The notes: generated by a model from the sequence alone, not told the origin. 14,436 bases of DNA from an uncultured Shinella sp. (GCA_946886325.1 CAMPIK010000014.1:1-14436); one strand, 5' to 3'; positions 1-8,050 are shown, counted from the stretch's first letter. A program made the numbers and translations.

Positions 1-279
1 GCCTGGGTGGGCTCCACGCTTGCCGGCGCGGCACTCGGCCGGCTGATCGGCGAACCGGCCGTTCTCGGCCTCGATTTCGCCTTTCCCGCCGTCTTTATCG
101 TGCTTCTCGCCGGCTTCTGGAAAGGCCGGCAGACAGGCGCGGTTCTTGTCGCCAGTGCCGCGACCGCCATCCTCGTCCACCAGTTCGTGCCTGGTGTCTG
201 GTACATCGCCGCAGGCGCGCTCGCGGGCGTTGCCACGGCTTTGGTCGCCGCCGCGCGGGAAGCGGAGGTGCGGGCATGA
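1..279 (+). CDS. azlC: AzlC family amino-acid exporter subunit (3' end only)
   Basis: This is the C-terminal 92 residues of an integral membrane protein; the frame is open from base 1 and the start lies outside the window. Two or three hydrophobic stretches are visible, roughly residues 20-40 and 45-86 of the fragment, separated by a short basic loop (WKGRQ). The identification rests on these segments and on the gene overlapping directly downstream, which reads as AzlD. AzlC is the large subunit of the two-component AzlCD (LIV-E type) exporters that move branched-chain amino acids or analogues out across the inner membrane. The actual substrate here is unknown. The stop codon overlaps the azlD start (ATGA), which suggests translational coupling. 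Confidence 0.8.
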   Translation, partial: AWVGSTLAGAALGRLIGEPAVLGLDFAFPAVFIVLLAGFWKGRQTGAVLVASAATAILVHQFVPGVWYIAAGALAGVATALVAAAREAEVRA

Positions 280-578
280 CGCTTGATCCGGACACCCTGC
301 TTGCCATCGCCGCAATGGCGCTTGCGACCGTGCTGACGCGGCTCGCCGGTCTTGTGCTGATCCGCTACGTGGTCCTCGACGGTGCGGCCCGCACGGCAAT
401 CGGCGCCATCCCGCCCGCCGTCCTGATGGCGGTCGTCGCCCCGACGGCACTCGCGACAGGACCGGCGGAGACGATCGCCTGCGCGGTCACGGCGCTTGCC
501 GCCGTCAGGTTGCCGATGCTGGCTGCGGTGAGCGCGGGGGTCGTTTGCGTAGCATTGCTGCGCCTTGCCGGATTGTAG
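276..578 (+). CDS. azlD: AzlD family transporter small subunit
   Basis: This is a 100-residue, almost entirely hydrophobic protein of the length usual for AzlD. About three membrane segments are visible (residues about 8-30, 40-62 and 66-98), with a conserved-looking TRLAG followed by an aromatic/basic patch near residue 21. Its ATG overlaps the azlC stop by four bases, and a GGAGG ribosome-binding site at 264-268 inside azlC supports the start. It is the small partner of AzlC in a branched-chain amino-acid exporter at the inner membrane. Substrate specificity cannot be read from sequence. No terminator with a T-run is visible downstream, where the gene converges with the PaiB-family gene. 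Confidence 0.85.
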   Translation: MTLDPDTLLAIAAMALATVLTRLAGLVLIRYVVLDGAARTAIGAIPPAVLMAVVAPTALATGPAETIACAVTALAAVRLPMLAAVSAGVVCVALLRLAGL

Positions 579-659
579 GCGTCGGCTTGCTTCCTCGCAC
601 GTGAGTTCGCTGTTTCCCGCCGGGAAGAAATTCAGGTTGCCCGCGATACAGACGCCGAA

Positions 660-679
660 TTGCACCGATCGCGGTGCAA
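660..679. other. Hairpin between convergent genes
   Basis: TTGCACCG (660-667) and CGGTGCAA (672-679) form a perfect 8-bp inverted repeat around the loop ATCG. It lies between the convergent azlD and PaiB-family stops. Neither strand shows a run of T after the stem, so it is not a canonical intrinsic terminator, though a role in ending or protecting either transcript is plausible. A smaller TTCCC/GGGAA repeat sits at 614-626. Confidence 0.35.
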
Positions 680-695
680 ATCGGGCGGGCCAGTT

Positions 696-1331
696 TCATT
701 CCTGCAGTCGCGTGGGGATCATCGTCGATACGACGCGATCACTCTCCCGTTCGCTTGATGCCAGTCCCGCGGCGACGCCATCCCGATCCGCCTCCGGCCG
801 ATTCTGGCTCATCTTGCGTTTGCCCTGCAGCCGGCTGATCGGCAGCCGTATGCCGACTATGCCCTTCAGTTGCGCTTCGATAAAATTCTCCGGCGCATCC
901 GCCACGGCCCACGGCTTGGCACGCGGCCCCTCATAGAGATTGGTGAGGCGCGTTACGGCGTGATGCAAGCGGTCGCGATCTGCAAAGAACTCGACCTCGC
1001 CATAGGCGTGAACGGCCACGTAGTTCCAGGTCGGGACGACCTTGCCATGCTCCTGCTTGGAGGCGTACCAGCTCGGCGTGACATAGGCATCCGGTCCGGA
1101 GAAGGTCACCAGCGCCTCGCCCACCGCAGGCGTGTTCCACTGCGGGTTGGCCTTTGCCAGATGACCATAAAGCGTACCAAACTCCCCTTCTGTCTCGTCG
1201 AGGATGAGCGGCAAGGGAGTGGCCATCAAACCGTCGGCGGTGGCGGTGATCAAAGTGGCCAGCCGGGCCTCGCGCATGATCTCACGCAGGCTGTCAGGAT
1301 CGTCTTCTCGGAATGCGGGCGGGGTGTACAT
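696..1331 (-). CDS. PaiB-family FMN-binding (negative transcriptional regulator-like) protein
   Basis: This 211-residue protein opens with MYTPPAFREDD, the typical beginning of PaiB/FMN-binding split-barrel proteins. It continues with the family's features: an LITAT strand near residue 30, a GHLAKANPQW segment near 77, and a PSWYASKQEHGKVVPTWNYVAVH segment around 106-129, a highly conserved family region. The length matches the family (about 205-215). Bacillus PaiB was described as a repressor of sporulation and protease genes, but no DNA-binding domain is visible here and many homologues may act as flavin-dependent enzymes. The true role is unknown. The ATG is the only start that keeps the conserved N-terminus. 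No good Shine-Dalgarno precedes it, but a promoter lies directly upstream, suggesting a leaderless message. Confidence 0.88.
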   Translation of the reverse strand: MYTPPAFREDDPDSLREIMREARLATLITATADGLMATPLPLILDETEGEFGTLYGHLAKANPQWNTPAVGEALVTFSGPDAYVTPSWYASKQEHGKVVPTWNYVAVHAYGEVEFFADRDRLHHAVTRLTNLYEGPRAKPWAVADAPENFIEAQLKGIVGIRLPISRLQGKRKMSQNRPEADRDGVAAGLASSERESDRVVSTMIPTRLQE

Positions 1332-1337
1332 GTCCGC

Positions 1338-1366
1338 ATAATATCAGGCGGCCGAAGCCGGTCCAA
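1338..1366 (-). promoter_or_regulatory. Promoter of the PaiB-family gene, likely leaderless transcript
   Basis: On the minus strand TTGGAC (1361-1366) and TATTAT (1338-1343) are separated by exactly 17 bases, a good match to a housekeeping-sigma promoter. Only six bases separate the -10 box from the ATG at 1331, so transcription should begin at or within a base or two of the start codon. The spacer contains the palindrome GGCCGAAGCC, which could be an operator, but this is only inference. Confidence 0.55.
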
Positions 1367-1395
1367 TTCATGTTTGTGATGCGGTTCATCTATCT

Positions 1396-1449
1396 GGCGA
1401 GCGCCCGGCCGAAGCCGCTCGCCGAAGGGGAGGAGGGTTGATAGCCCTC
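1396..1449 (-). terminator. Tandem hairpins downstream of dnaB
   Basis: Just past the dnaB stop, reading the minus strand, there are two stems: GAGGGCT/AACCCTC (1433-1449, one wobble pair, 3-base loop), then GGCGAGCG/CGCTCGCC (1396-1423, 12-base loop). Neither is followed by a T-run, so intrinsic termination is uncertain. They may end or protect the dnaB message before the PaiB-family promoter. Confidence 0.3.
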
Positions 1450-1458
1450 ATCCCGTCC

Positions 1459-2960
<1,502 letters not shown>

Positions 2961-3233
2961 AGTCCGAATCTCTCTTCGCGGCTCACGATGAAGCTGACGG
3001 GTGTCTCTCCATTGGCCGGCGAGGTCAAGGTTTGTCGCGCCCATGCTGCGAGGCTTCAAACTTGTTCACGTCTCATCCACAGGCCCGCCGTGCGAAATCG
3101 ACCACATCGCCATGAAATTTGCCGATCCCGTGGCGCAGCCACGACCACAGTCTTGACTCTTGCCGCAAATGAGCGAGGCGCGATCGCGTGCCGCGCCACC
3201 CTGTCAGACGGTCCAAGTGCGGTCGTTCGGCCG

Positions 3234-4520
3234 TCAAAGCCGCGCTTCCTGCGGAAACTTCCGCGCGCCCTGGTCGCCCGCCTTGCCGTCGGCCTCCCGC
3301 GCCTTGAGACAGGCCTCGCCGCGGCCGAGATAGTCGCGCGTCAGCGGCACGGCCTGCTGGTCATGGGCAAGCTGGATCTGGAAGATCACCAGGTTCTGCC
3401 AGCGGAAGGCGCTTTCGGAGGCCGCCAGATAGAATTCCCAGATGCGGCAGAACCGCTCGTCATAGAGCGCCTTTGCCTCCTCGCGCCGTGCCATGAAGCG
3501 CTCGCGCCAGTGCCGCAGCGTCTCGGCATAGTGCAGCCGCAGGATCTCGATGTCGGTGATCGCAAGCCCGCTCTTCTCGACGGCCTGCATCACCTCCGAA
3601 AGGGCAGGGATATAGCCGCCCGGAAAAATGTATTTCTCGATGAACGGGTTGTTGGCCGACGGCCGGTCGGTGCGGCCGATCGTGTGCAGCAGCATCACCC
3701 CATCAGGCTTCAGCAACTGCGCGCTCTTGCGGAAGTAGGTCAGGTAGTTCGGCCGTCCGACATGTTCGAACATGCCGACCGAGACGATCCGGTCGAAGGT
3801 GCCCGGCGCATTGCGATAGTCCTCCAGAAGGAAACGCACCTCGTCGGAGAGCCCTTCCTCGTCGGCCCGCTTTCGCGACAGTGCATACTGTTCGTCCGAC
3901 AGCGTGACGCCCGTGACCCTGGCGCCGAGATTGCGCGCCAGATAGAGCGCCATGCCGCCCCAGCCGCTGCCGATGTCGAGCACCGAAAGCCCCGGACGGT
4001 CGAGCAGCAGCTTGGAGGCGATGTGCCGCTTCTTGGCGAGCTGCGCCTCGTCCAGCCCCTGGTCCGGCGTCTCGAAATAGGCGCAGGAATATTGCCGGTC
4101 CCTGTCGAGAAAGAGATCGTAGAGGTGCCCGGTCAGGTCGTAATGGTGCTGCACGTTGTGGCGCGAGCGGCCGATGCCGTTGCGCTCCCGGAACCAGCGC
4201 ACGAGAAAGCGCAGCCGCTCGAGCAGACTGTTCCAGGGGCTGTCGTAATACTTGAAATCCGGATTGCCGGTGAAGACCGTCCGGAGCAGGTCGTAGATAT
4301 CGCCTTCGACGATCTCGATCTCGCCGCTGCCGTAATGATGCCCCAGATAGAAGGCAGGGTCGGCGACCAGGGAAAAGAGGGCGCGGCGCGTCCTGATTTT
4401 CATGTGAACCGGGGTGCCGGTCCCGTCGCCGTAGCGCGTGGACGTGCCATCCGGGAAGGTAATCGTGAGGTCTCCCTGCTTGACGAGGCGGGAGACGAGC
4501 GAATTCAGAAGAAATCTCAT
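3234..4520 (-). CDS. cfa: Cyclopropane-fatty-acyl-phospholipid synthase
   Basis: The predicted enzyme has 428 residues and transfers a methylene group from S-adenosylmethionine to double bonds of unsaturated acyl chains in membrane phospholipids, usually in stationary phase or acid stress. Family motifs are clear: HYDLTGHLYDLFLD near residue 126 with QYSCAYF just after, the SAM-binding VLDIGSGWGG at about 180-189, SVGMFEHVG in the middle, FPGGYIPALSEV, and a C-terminal WEFYLAASESAFRWQNLVIFQ. The start at 4520 (MRFLLNSL) is chosen over an upstream in-frame ATG because GGAG lies seven bases before it and the extra 25 residues are unlike the family. It lies between the rplI terminator and dnaB, 273 bases from dnaB, so it probably has its own promoter, which I could not identify. 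Rhizobia often carry more than one cfa paralogue. Confidence 0.92.
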   Translation of the reverse strand: MRFLLNSLVSRLVKQGDLTITFPDGTSTRYGDGTGTPVHMKIRTRRALFSLVADPAFYLGHHYGSGEIEIVEGDIYDLLRTVFTGNPDFKYYDSPWNSLLERLRFLVRWFRERNGIGRSRHNVQHHYDLTGHLYDLFLDRDRQYSCAYFETPDQGLDEAQLAKKRHIASKLLLDRPGLSVLDIGSGWGGMALYLARNLGARVTGVTLSDEQYALSRKRADEEGLSDEVRFLLEDYRNAPGTFDRIVSVGMFEHVGRPNYLTYFRKSAQLLKPDGVMLLHTIGRTDRPSANNPFIEKYIFPGGYIPALSEVMQAVEKSGLAITDIEILRLHYAETLRHWRERFMARREEAKALYDERFCRIWEFYLAASESAFRWQNLVIFQIQLAHDQQAVPLTRDYLGRGEACLKAREADGKAGDQGARKFPQEARL

Positions 4521-4628
4521 CCGTGAACTCCGGCACATAATGCGTGGCGGAACGGGTCTGGTCGGAAACCGGCCTGGAAGCGGCCCGTGCGCCAATCCAG
4601 TGTGACAACTTCAAAAAAAGATAATAAA

Positions 4629-4654
4629 AAAACCCGGATTTCAAGCCGGGTTTT
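4629..4654 (-). terminator. Intrinsic terminator of the rpsF-rplI operon
   Basis: AAAACCCGG (4629-4637) and CCGGGTTTT (4646-4654) form a 9-bp stem with an 8-base loop. On the minus strand the stem is followed by more T and A (TTTATTAT), giving a classic rho-independent terminator about 50 bases after the rplI stop. It separates the ribosomal genes from cfa. Confidence 0.88.
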
Positions 4655-4703
4655 CTTGCTCTTGAAAATGGGGCAGGCGCGACAGGTCCGCGCCGTGCCG
4701 CCC

Positions 4704-5282
4704 TTATGCGTCGTCGTCTTCGTTGCCGTCTGCGTTCGGGTCGAAGAAGTCGGCTGCCGTCAGCGCGTCTTCGTCGACGCCGTAGATCGCGTCGGCCGAG
4801 GTCAGGCTCTCGCCCTTCAGCTGGCGTTCGGCTTCGTCGGCCGAGCGGGCAACGTTCAGCTCGATCGAGATCTCGACTTCGGCATGCAGGTGCAGGACGA
4901 CCTTGTGCAGGCCGATCGTCTTGATCGGCGTGTTGAGCTCGACCTGGTTGCGGCCGATGTTGAAGCCTTCGGCGGCGAGCACTTCGATGATGTCGCGGGC
5001 AGCGACCGAACCGTAGAGCTGGCCGGTTTCGCCGGCGGAGCGCACGACGATGAAGGACTTGCCGTCGAGCTTGTCGGCGACCTGCTGGGCTTCCGACTTG
5101 CGCTCGAGGTTGCGGGCTTCAAGCTGGGCGCGCTCGGATTCGAAGCGCTTCTTGTTGGACTCGTTGGCGCGCAGCGCCTTGCCGAGCGGCAGCAGGTAGT
5201 TGCGGGCAAAGCCGTCGCGGACCTTCACGGTCTCGCCCATCTGGCCGAGCTTGGCGATGCGTTCAAGCAGGATAACGTTCAT
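4704..5282 (-). CDS. rplI: 50S ribosomal protein L9
   Basis: L9 binds 23S rRNA at the base of the L1 stalk and reaches across ribosomes, helping to keep the reading frame. The protein begins [21 protein letters not shown] and contains the L9 signature [20 protein letters not shown] at residues 13-32, followed by the charged connecting helix (about 40-75) and the C-terminal RNA-binding domain to about residue 150. At 192 residues it is about 40 longer than L9 of E. coli. The extra part is an acidic tail ([19 protein letters not shown]...), common in alphaproteobacteria. AAAGGA sits nine bases before the ATG. It follows the DUF2232 gene by 20 bases, so the two are co-transcribed, and a strong terminator follows it. 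Confidence 0.97.
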   Translation of the reverse strand: MNVILLERIAKLGQMGETVKVRDGFARNYLLPLGKALRANESNKKRFESERAQLEARNLERKSEAQQVADKLDGKSFIVVRSAGETGQLYGSVAARDIIEVLAAEGFNIGRNQVELNTPIKTIGLHKVVLHLHAEVEISIELNVARSADEAERQLKGESLTSADAIYGVDEDALTAADFFDPNADGNEDDDA

Positions 5283-5302
5283 TTTTCTGTCCTTTCAGGT
5301 GG

Positions 5303-6280
5303 TCAGGGGTTTCGTGTATCGGGATTGTCTTTCGGACCCGCCGGCGTCAGCGCGATGGAGCGCCTTGTGTCAGCGAGGCCGAGAACGAGGATGAAGAAGA
5401 CCGGCAGCGTGAAGAGCAGCACGGAGAGATAGGCGATCCACAGCGCCGGCAGGCGCCAGGACTTGCCGCGGCTGCGCTGGTGCAGGACGGCGAAACCGGC
5501 CAGCACGAAGCCCGCCCCGAAGGCGCCGCAGACAAGCGCGCCGATGAGCGCCGGAACGCCGCCGAAGAACATCGCGGCGAGGCCGGCGAGGAAGACGAAG
5601 ATCGCATTGCGATGCATGCGCAGCGCCGTCGGCATGTCCTCGCGCGGGCGCAGGCCCTTGCCGGAGATGCGCACGACGAGCGAGGCGACGTAATAGGCGG
5701 CAAACAGCAGGAAGACCCAGAGCGCGCCCTGCACCACGGGAAGCGCCAGCGAGAACACCGCCTTGATCTGGGCGATCGAGGCCGCATCCGGATCGTAAAG
5801 CGGCTCCTGCGCCTTCAGCGCCTGGATGACCATGTCGACCAACTGCTCGGCCATCGCGCCGTCATAACCGACGATGATGCCGACCGCGATCATGCCGGCG
5901 GTCACGAGGCCGGCGAGATGCGTCAGGATGTTCGACAGCGGATACCAGGCAAGCGCGTCCTCCGGCCCGCCGAGTTCGCCGGCCGGGCGCGCGAGATTGG
6001 CGAGATTGCTCAGCCAGCCCGCCGGAATGAGCGTGATGATGACGATCAGAAGCGCGAAATGCGAGGAGACGAAGATCGACGCGGTGGCCCCGCCGGCGAC
6101 GACGGCGATCAGCGCCGCCGCATTGCCCCAGCCGAGGCCGGCGATCAGGATGGGAAGGGCGGAGGCGGCATAGAGCAGGATCGCAAAGGACGACTGTGCG
6201 TTCGCGCTCAACGACAGGAGAGCGGCGGTCACGCCGGCGACGAGGCCGATGACAACAGTGGTCCAGTTCAAGGTCTTCAC
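5303..6280 (-). CDS. DUF2232 family multi-pass membrane protein
   Basis: This is a 325-residue protein with about eight hydrophobic segments (for example residues about 6-28, 32-52, 55-72, 74-92, 115-138, 172-200, 228-262 and 282-306). It has no signal-peptide cleavage site or catalytic motif that I can recognise. Its length, topology and position between rpsR and rplI fit the DUF2232 family, which includes Bacillus YybS, also encoded close to rplI and the replicative helicase. The molecular function is unknown; YybS-like proteins resemble the membrane part of S components or transporters only in general character. An AGGA lies about eleven bases before the ATG. The 216-base gap upstream carries a hairpin and a possible promoter. 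Confidence 0.82.
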   Translation of the reverse strand: MKTLNWTTVVIGLVAGVTAALLSLSANAQSSFAILLYAASALPILIAGLGWGNAAALIAVVAGGATASIFVSSHFALLIVIITLIPAGWLSNLANLARPAGELGGPEDALAWYPLSNILTHLAGLVTAGMIAVGIIVGYDGAMAEQLVDMVIQALKAQEPLYDPDAASIAQIKAVFSLALPVVQGALWVFLLFAAYYVASLVVRISGKGLRPREDMPTALRMHRNAIFVFLAGLAAMFFGGVPALIGALVCGAFGAGFVLAGFAVLHQRSRGKSWRLPALWIAYLSVLLFTLPVFFILVLGLADTRRSIALTPAGPKDNPDTRNP

Positions 6281-6290
6281 GGTCGCTGTC

Positions 6291-6344
6291 CTGTCTTTCC
6301 AGACAGTTAGAGGAGTTTCCTGATAATCTGATTCAGGACTGTCT
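6291..6344 (-). promoter_or_regulatory. Mutually exclusive stems in the DUF2232-rplI leader
   Basis: On the minus strand the leader contains AGACAG (6339-6344), CTGTCT (6301-6306) and a second AGACAG (6291-6296). The central copy can pair with either flank. One pairing gives a 6-bp hairpin with a GGAA loop directly beside the AGGACAG ribosome-binding region. The other closes a larger structure that also contains TCCTGA/TCAGGA (6318-6323 with 6333-6338). The arrangement looks like a switch, but no family is recognised. Confidence 0.35.
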
Positions 6345-6350
6345 CCCCAA
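6323..6350 (-). promoter_or_regulatory. Possible internal promoter for DUF2232-rplI
   Basis: TTGGGG (6345-6350) and GATTAT (6323-6328) are spaced by 16 bases on the minus strand, about 40 bases before the DUF2232 start. The match is moderate. The -10 lies within an inverted repeat (TCCTGA...TCAGGA, 6318-6338) that could be an operator. A promoter here would make sense because a strong hairpin separates it from rpsR. Confidence 0.35.
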
Positions 6351-6424
6351 CATGGGATTTCGGTGCCATGCCGTGATCTGGCCGCACCGGCGGTTCCGAT
6401 CCGCGCCCAACGCGGAAGGGAGAA

Positions 6425-6448
6425 GGCAAGGCGCCGTGGCGCCTCGCC
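6425..6448 (-). terminator. Hairpin downstream of rpsR, possible attenuator or terminator
   Basis: GGCAAGGCGCC (6425-6435) and GGCGCCTCGCC (6438-6448) form an 11-bp stem with a single wobble pair on the minus-strand RNA. The stem is followed by a pyrimidine-rich stretch beginning TTCTCCCTTCC. It lies about 50 bases after the rpsR stop. It may partly terminate the rpsF-rpsR message, which would make read-through into DUF2232-rplI adjustable. The T content after the stem is low, so confidence is modest. Confidence 0.45.
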
Positions 6449-6496
6449 CGGAGTCAGGAGCAGCCCGACGTCGAGTCAGGCCGCAGGACGCTTCCC

Positions 6497-6745
6497 TTAG
6501 GAAACGACGTAGGGCAGCAGGCCGAGGAAGCGGGCGCGCTTGATGGCCTTGGCCAGTTCGCGCTGCTTCTTCTGGGAAACGGCCGTGATGCGGGACGGAA
6601 CGATCTTGCCGCGCTCGGAAATGTAGCGCGAGAGCAGGCGAACGTCCTTGTAGTCGATGCGCGGCGCATTGGCACCCGAGAAGGGGCAGGTCTTGCGGCG
6701 GCGGTGGAACGGGCGGCGTGCCGGAGCGGAAGAGATGTCAGCCAT
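6497..6745 (-). CDS. rpsR: 30S ribosomal protein S18
   Basis: This 82-residue basic protein has the S18 core: RKTCPFSG near residue 17, then [19 protein letters not shown] and the [22 protein letters not shown] block that contacts 16S rRNA and S6. The length is typical for alphaproteobacteria. S18 forms a heterodimer with S6, encoded directly upstream, on the platform of the small subunit. GAAGGA lies about eleven bases before the ATG, and only 25 bases separate it from the rpsF stop, so both genes share a transcript. Confidence 0.97.
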   Translation of the reverse strand: MADISSAPARRPFHRRRKTCPFSGANAPRIDYKDVRLLSRYISERGKIVPSRITAVSQKKQRELAKAIKRARFLGLLPYVVS

Positions 6746-6770
6746 TGTCTTAAAATTCCTTCAGCTTCGA

Positions 6771-7241
6771 TTACGCGCGGTCTTCGCGGGGGCGGCGTTC
6801 GCCACGGTCGCCGTCGCCACGCGGGGGACGGTCGCCGAAGTCGCGGCGCGGCGGACGGTCGCCGAAGTCGCGGCGCGGGCCGCGGTCGTCGCCATCGCGG
6901 CGCGGACGGTCGTCGCGGTCGCGCTTCTGCATCATCGCGGACGCACCCTCTTCATGGGCTTCGACGGCGATGGTCATGTAGCGAAGAATGTCTTCGTTGA
7001 TGCGCATCTGGCGCTCCATCTCCTGGACGGCCGCCGCCGGGGCGTCGATGTCCATGAGGGCGTAATGCGCCTTGCGGTTCTTCTTGATGCGGTAGGTGAG
7101 GGACTTCAGGCCCCAGTGCTCGACCCGACCGACCTTGCCGCCGTTCGCTTCGAGGACGCCCTTGTACTGCTCGACGAGGGCTTCGACCTGCTGGGCCGAA
7201 ACGTCCTGCCGCGCAAGGAATACGTGTTCGTAAAGTGCCAT
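6771..7241 (-). CDS. rpsF: 30S ribosomal protein S6 with a charged repeat tail
   Basis: This is the S6 platform protein of the small subunit and the binding partner of S18. The start at 7241 ([13 protein letters not shown]) matches the family's N-terminus; an upstream in-frame ATG adds 17 unrelated residues and is rejected. AAAGG lies about twelve bases before the chosen start. Residues 1-100 are the S6 fold, including [16 protein letters not shown] near 53-68. Residues 107-156 are a low-complexity tail rich in Arg, Asp, Gly and Pro, with the tandem repeat RRDFGDRPP at 123-131 and 132-140. Total length is 156, longer than the E. coli protein; such tails are common in alphaproteobacterial S6 but vary. 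It is the first gene of the operon, behind a leader of about 220 bases. Confidence 0.97.
   Translation of the reverse strand: MALYEHVFLARQDVSAQQVEALVEQYKGVLEANGGKVGRVEHWGLKSLTYRIKKNRKAHYALMDIDAPAAAVQEMERQMRINEDILRYMTIAVEAHEEGASAMMQKRDRDDRPRRDGDDRGPRRDFGDRPPRRDFGDRPPRGDGDRGERRPREDRA
6826..6879. repeat. 27-bp tandem duplication in the rpsF tail
   Basis: Two adjacent copies of a 27-bp unit (6826-6852 and 6853-6879), differing only at the last base, encode the repeated RRDFGDRPP segment of the S6 tail. The in-frame length and near identity suggest a recent duplication by slippage or recombination. Confidence 0.9.
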
Positions 7242-7462
7242 GATGTGGCTTGCCTTTCTTGCGTTTGATCCATCACCCGAAACCGGCGCCAAGCCTCAAC
7301 GACAAATCTCATGGCCCGTGAAGGCCGAAGCAAGAAAAGCGTTTCATCCAGACGGTCGAGAGCGGAGACACGGGAGGCTGGAGCCCTTGGCCCCGATCGG
7401 CTTCGCAACAGCGAAACCGGCCCTCCGTTCAGCCACCAGCCGATTGACCGGGTGTGTTGAAC
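7242..7462 (-). promoter_or_regulatory. Long structured 5' leader of rpsF
   Basis: This is most of the 367-base gap between rpsF and the small membrane protein gene; I see no gene in it. If the promoter at 7469-7496 is used, the rpsF mRNA has a leader of about 220 bases. Its clearest element is the hairpin CGGTTTCGC-TGTT-GCGAAGCCG (7398-7419, 9 bp with one wobble). It may extend through GGCC on each side. S6-S18 complexes are known to bind leaders of their own operons in many bacteria, and this could be such a site, but I cannot confirm the known motif here. Confidence 0.4.
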
Positions 7463-7468
7463 AGCGCG

Positions 7469-7496
7469 CTTATACGCATTTTCCGGGCGATGGCAA
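7469..7496 (-). promoter_or_regulatory. Promoter of the rpsF operon
   Basis: On the minus strand TTGCCA (7491-7496) and TATAAG (7469-7474) are separated by 16 bases, with the CTTG typical of rhizobial housekeeping promoters (CTTGCC). The expected start is near 7462. It is the best-scoring promoter by eye upstream of rpsF. A perfect 12-bp palindrome, GCGCAATTGCGC, lies just upstream at 7509-7520. Confidence 0.5.
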
Positions 7497-7608
7497 GGGG
7501 CTGGGGTGGCGCAATTGCGCATTCCGGCGGCTCGTCCGGCCACCTTAAGGGAACCTTGGCGCTTCCTTCGGCGTTAACCGGCCATCAATCAAGGATGGAG
7601 TGAAACAG

Positions 7609-7959
7609 ATGCAGGACCCCAATCTCGTCAATCGTCCCCGTGATCCGGTCAACGAGCCGATCGATCCGCTGACCGGTGCGCCGGCCGAGCGCCAGACGAT
7701 CATCAACAACGGTTCCGGCCGCAGCAGCGGTACGGGCGGCTGGGCCGTGGCGGTGATCATCGCCGTTATCGTCGCCGTCGGTGCGATCTACTTCGTCGGC
7801 AGCGGCACGCCGGGTGACGGCGTCGATCCGAATGCCAATACCTCGTCGATCGAGCAGCCCGAGCAGGCTCCGGCAACCGGCGACCAGCCGGCCGAGACGC
7901 AGCCGCTTGAGGCCCAGCCCGATGCCGGCCAGCCGGCCGACGGCGCAACCGCCCAGTAA
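7609..7959 (+). CDS. Small single-pass membrane protein of unknown function
   Basis: This is a 116-residue protein with no recognised family. The order is: a polar N-terminus with proline- and acid-rich sequence (MQDPNLVNRPRDPVNEPIDP), a Gly/Ser linker, one membrane segment (about residues 44-65, VAVIIAVIVAVGAIYFVG), and a Gln/Pro/Ala/Glu-rich tail to the end. The few positive charges lie before the membrane segment, so the tail is probably periplasmic. ATG 7609 is preferred over GTG 7600 because GGAG at 7597-7600 is eight bases before it. It stands alone, divergent from rpsF, with a terminator downstream. Similar small proteins with one membrane segment and a low-complexity tail occur in rhizobial genomes, but I cannot assign a role. 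Confidence 0.75.
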   Translation: MQDPNLVNRPRDPVNEPIDPLTGAPAERQTIINNGSGRSSGTGGWAVAVIIAVIVAVGAIYFVGSGTPGDGVDPNANTSSIEQPEQAPATGDQPAETQPLEAQPDAGQPADGATAQ

Positions 7960-7993
7960 GCGAGGCGTAGTAAGCATAAGTAAGCGAGGCGTA
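7956..7993. repeat. 14-bp direct repeat over the stop codon
   Basis: GTAAGCGAGGCGTA occurs at 7956-7969 and again at 7980-7993, a 24-bp period. The first copy includes the stop codon of the small membrane protein gene. The spacer has another near copy of AGTAAGC. It may be a replication-slippage scar. Confidence 0.8.
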
Positions 7994-8005
7994 TTTCTCG
8001 CAGAG

Positions 8006-8037
8006 ATCCCGCGGCCTCACCGGTCGCGGGATTTTTT
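8006..8037 (+). terminator. Intrinsic terminator of the small membrane protein gene
   Basis: ATCCCGCG (8006-8013) pairs with CGCGGGAT (8025-8032) around an 11-base loop, followed by a T-run to 8037. This is a canonical rho-independent terminator on the plus strand. The convergent aldo/keto reductase gene ends 13 bases further on. Confidence 0.88.
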
Positions 8038-8050
8038 GTGCCGGTTCCGG

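Noticed and set aside
5480..6310. A 276-codon plus-strand frame antisense to the DUF2232 gene
   Set aside because: Its translation is a low-complexity Arg/Asp/Glu/Gly run, a shadow of hydrophobic codons on the other strand.
8006..8037. A bidirectional terminator also serving the aldo/keto reductase gene
   Set aside because: The T-run is only on the plus-strand side; the minus-strand exit from the stem reads CTCTGCGAG, so efficient termination in that direction is unlikely.
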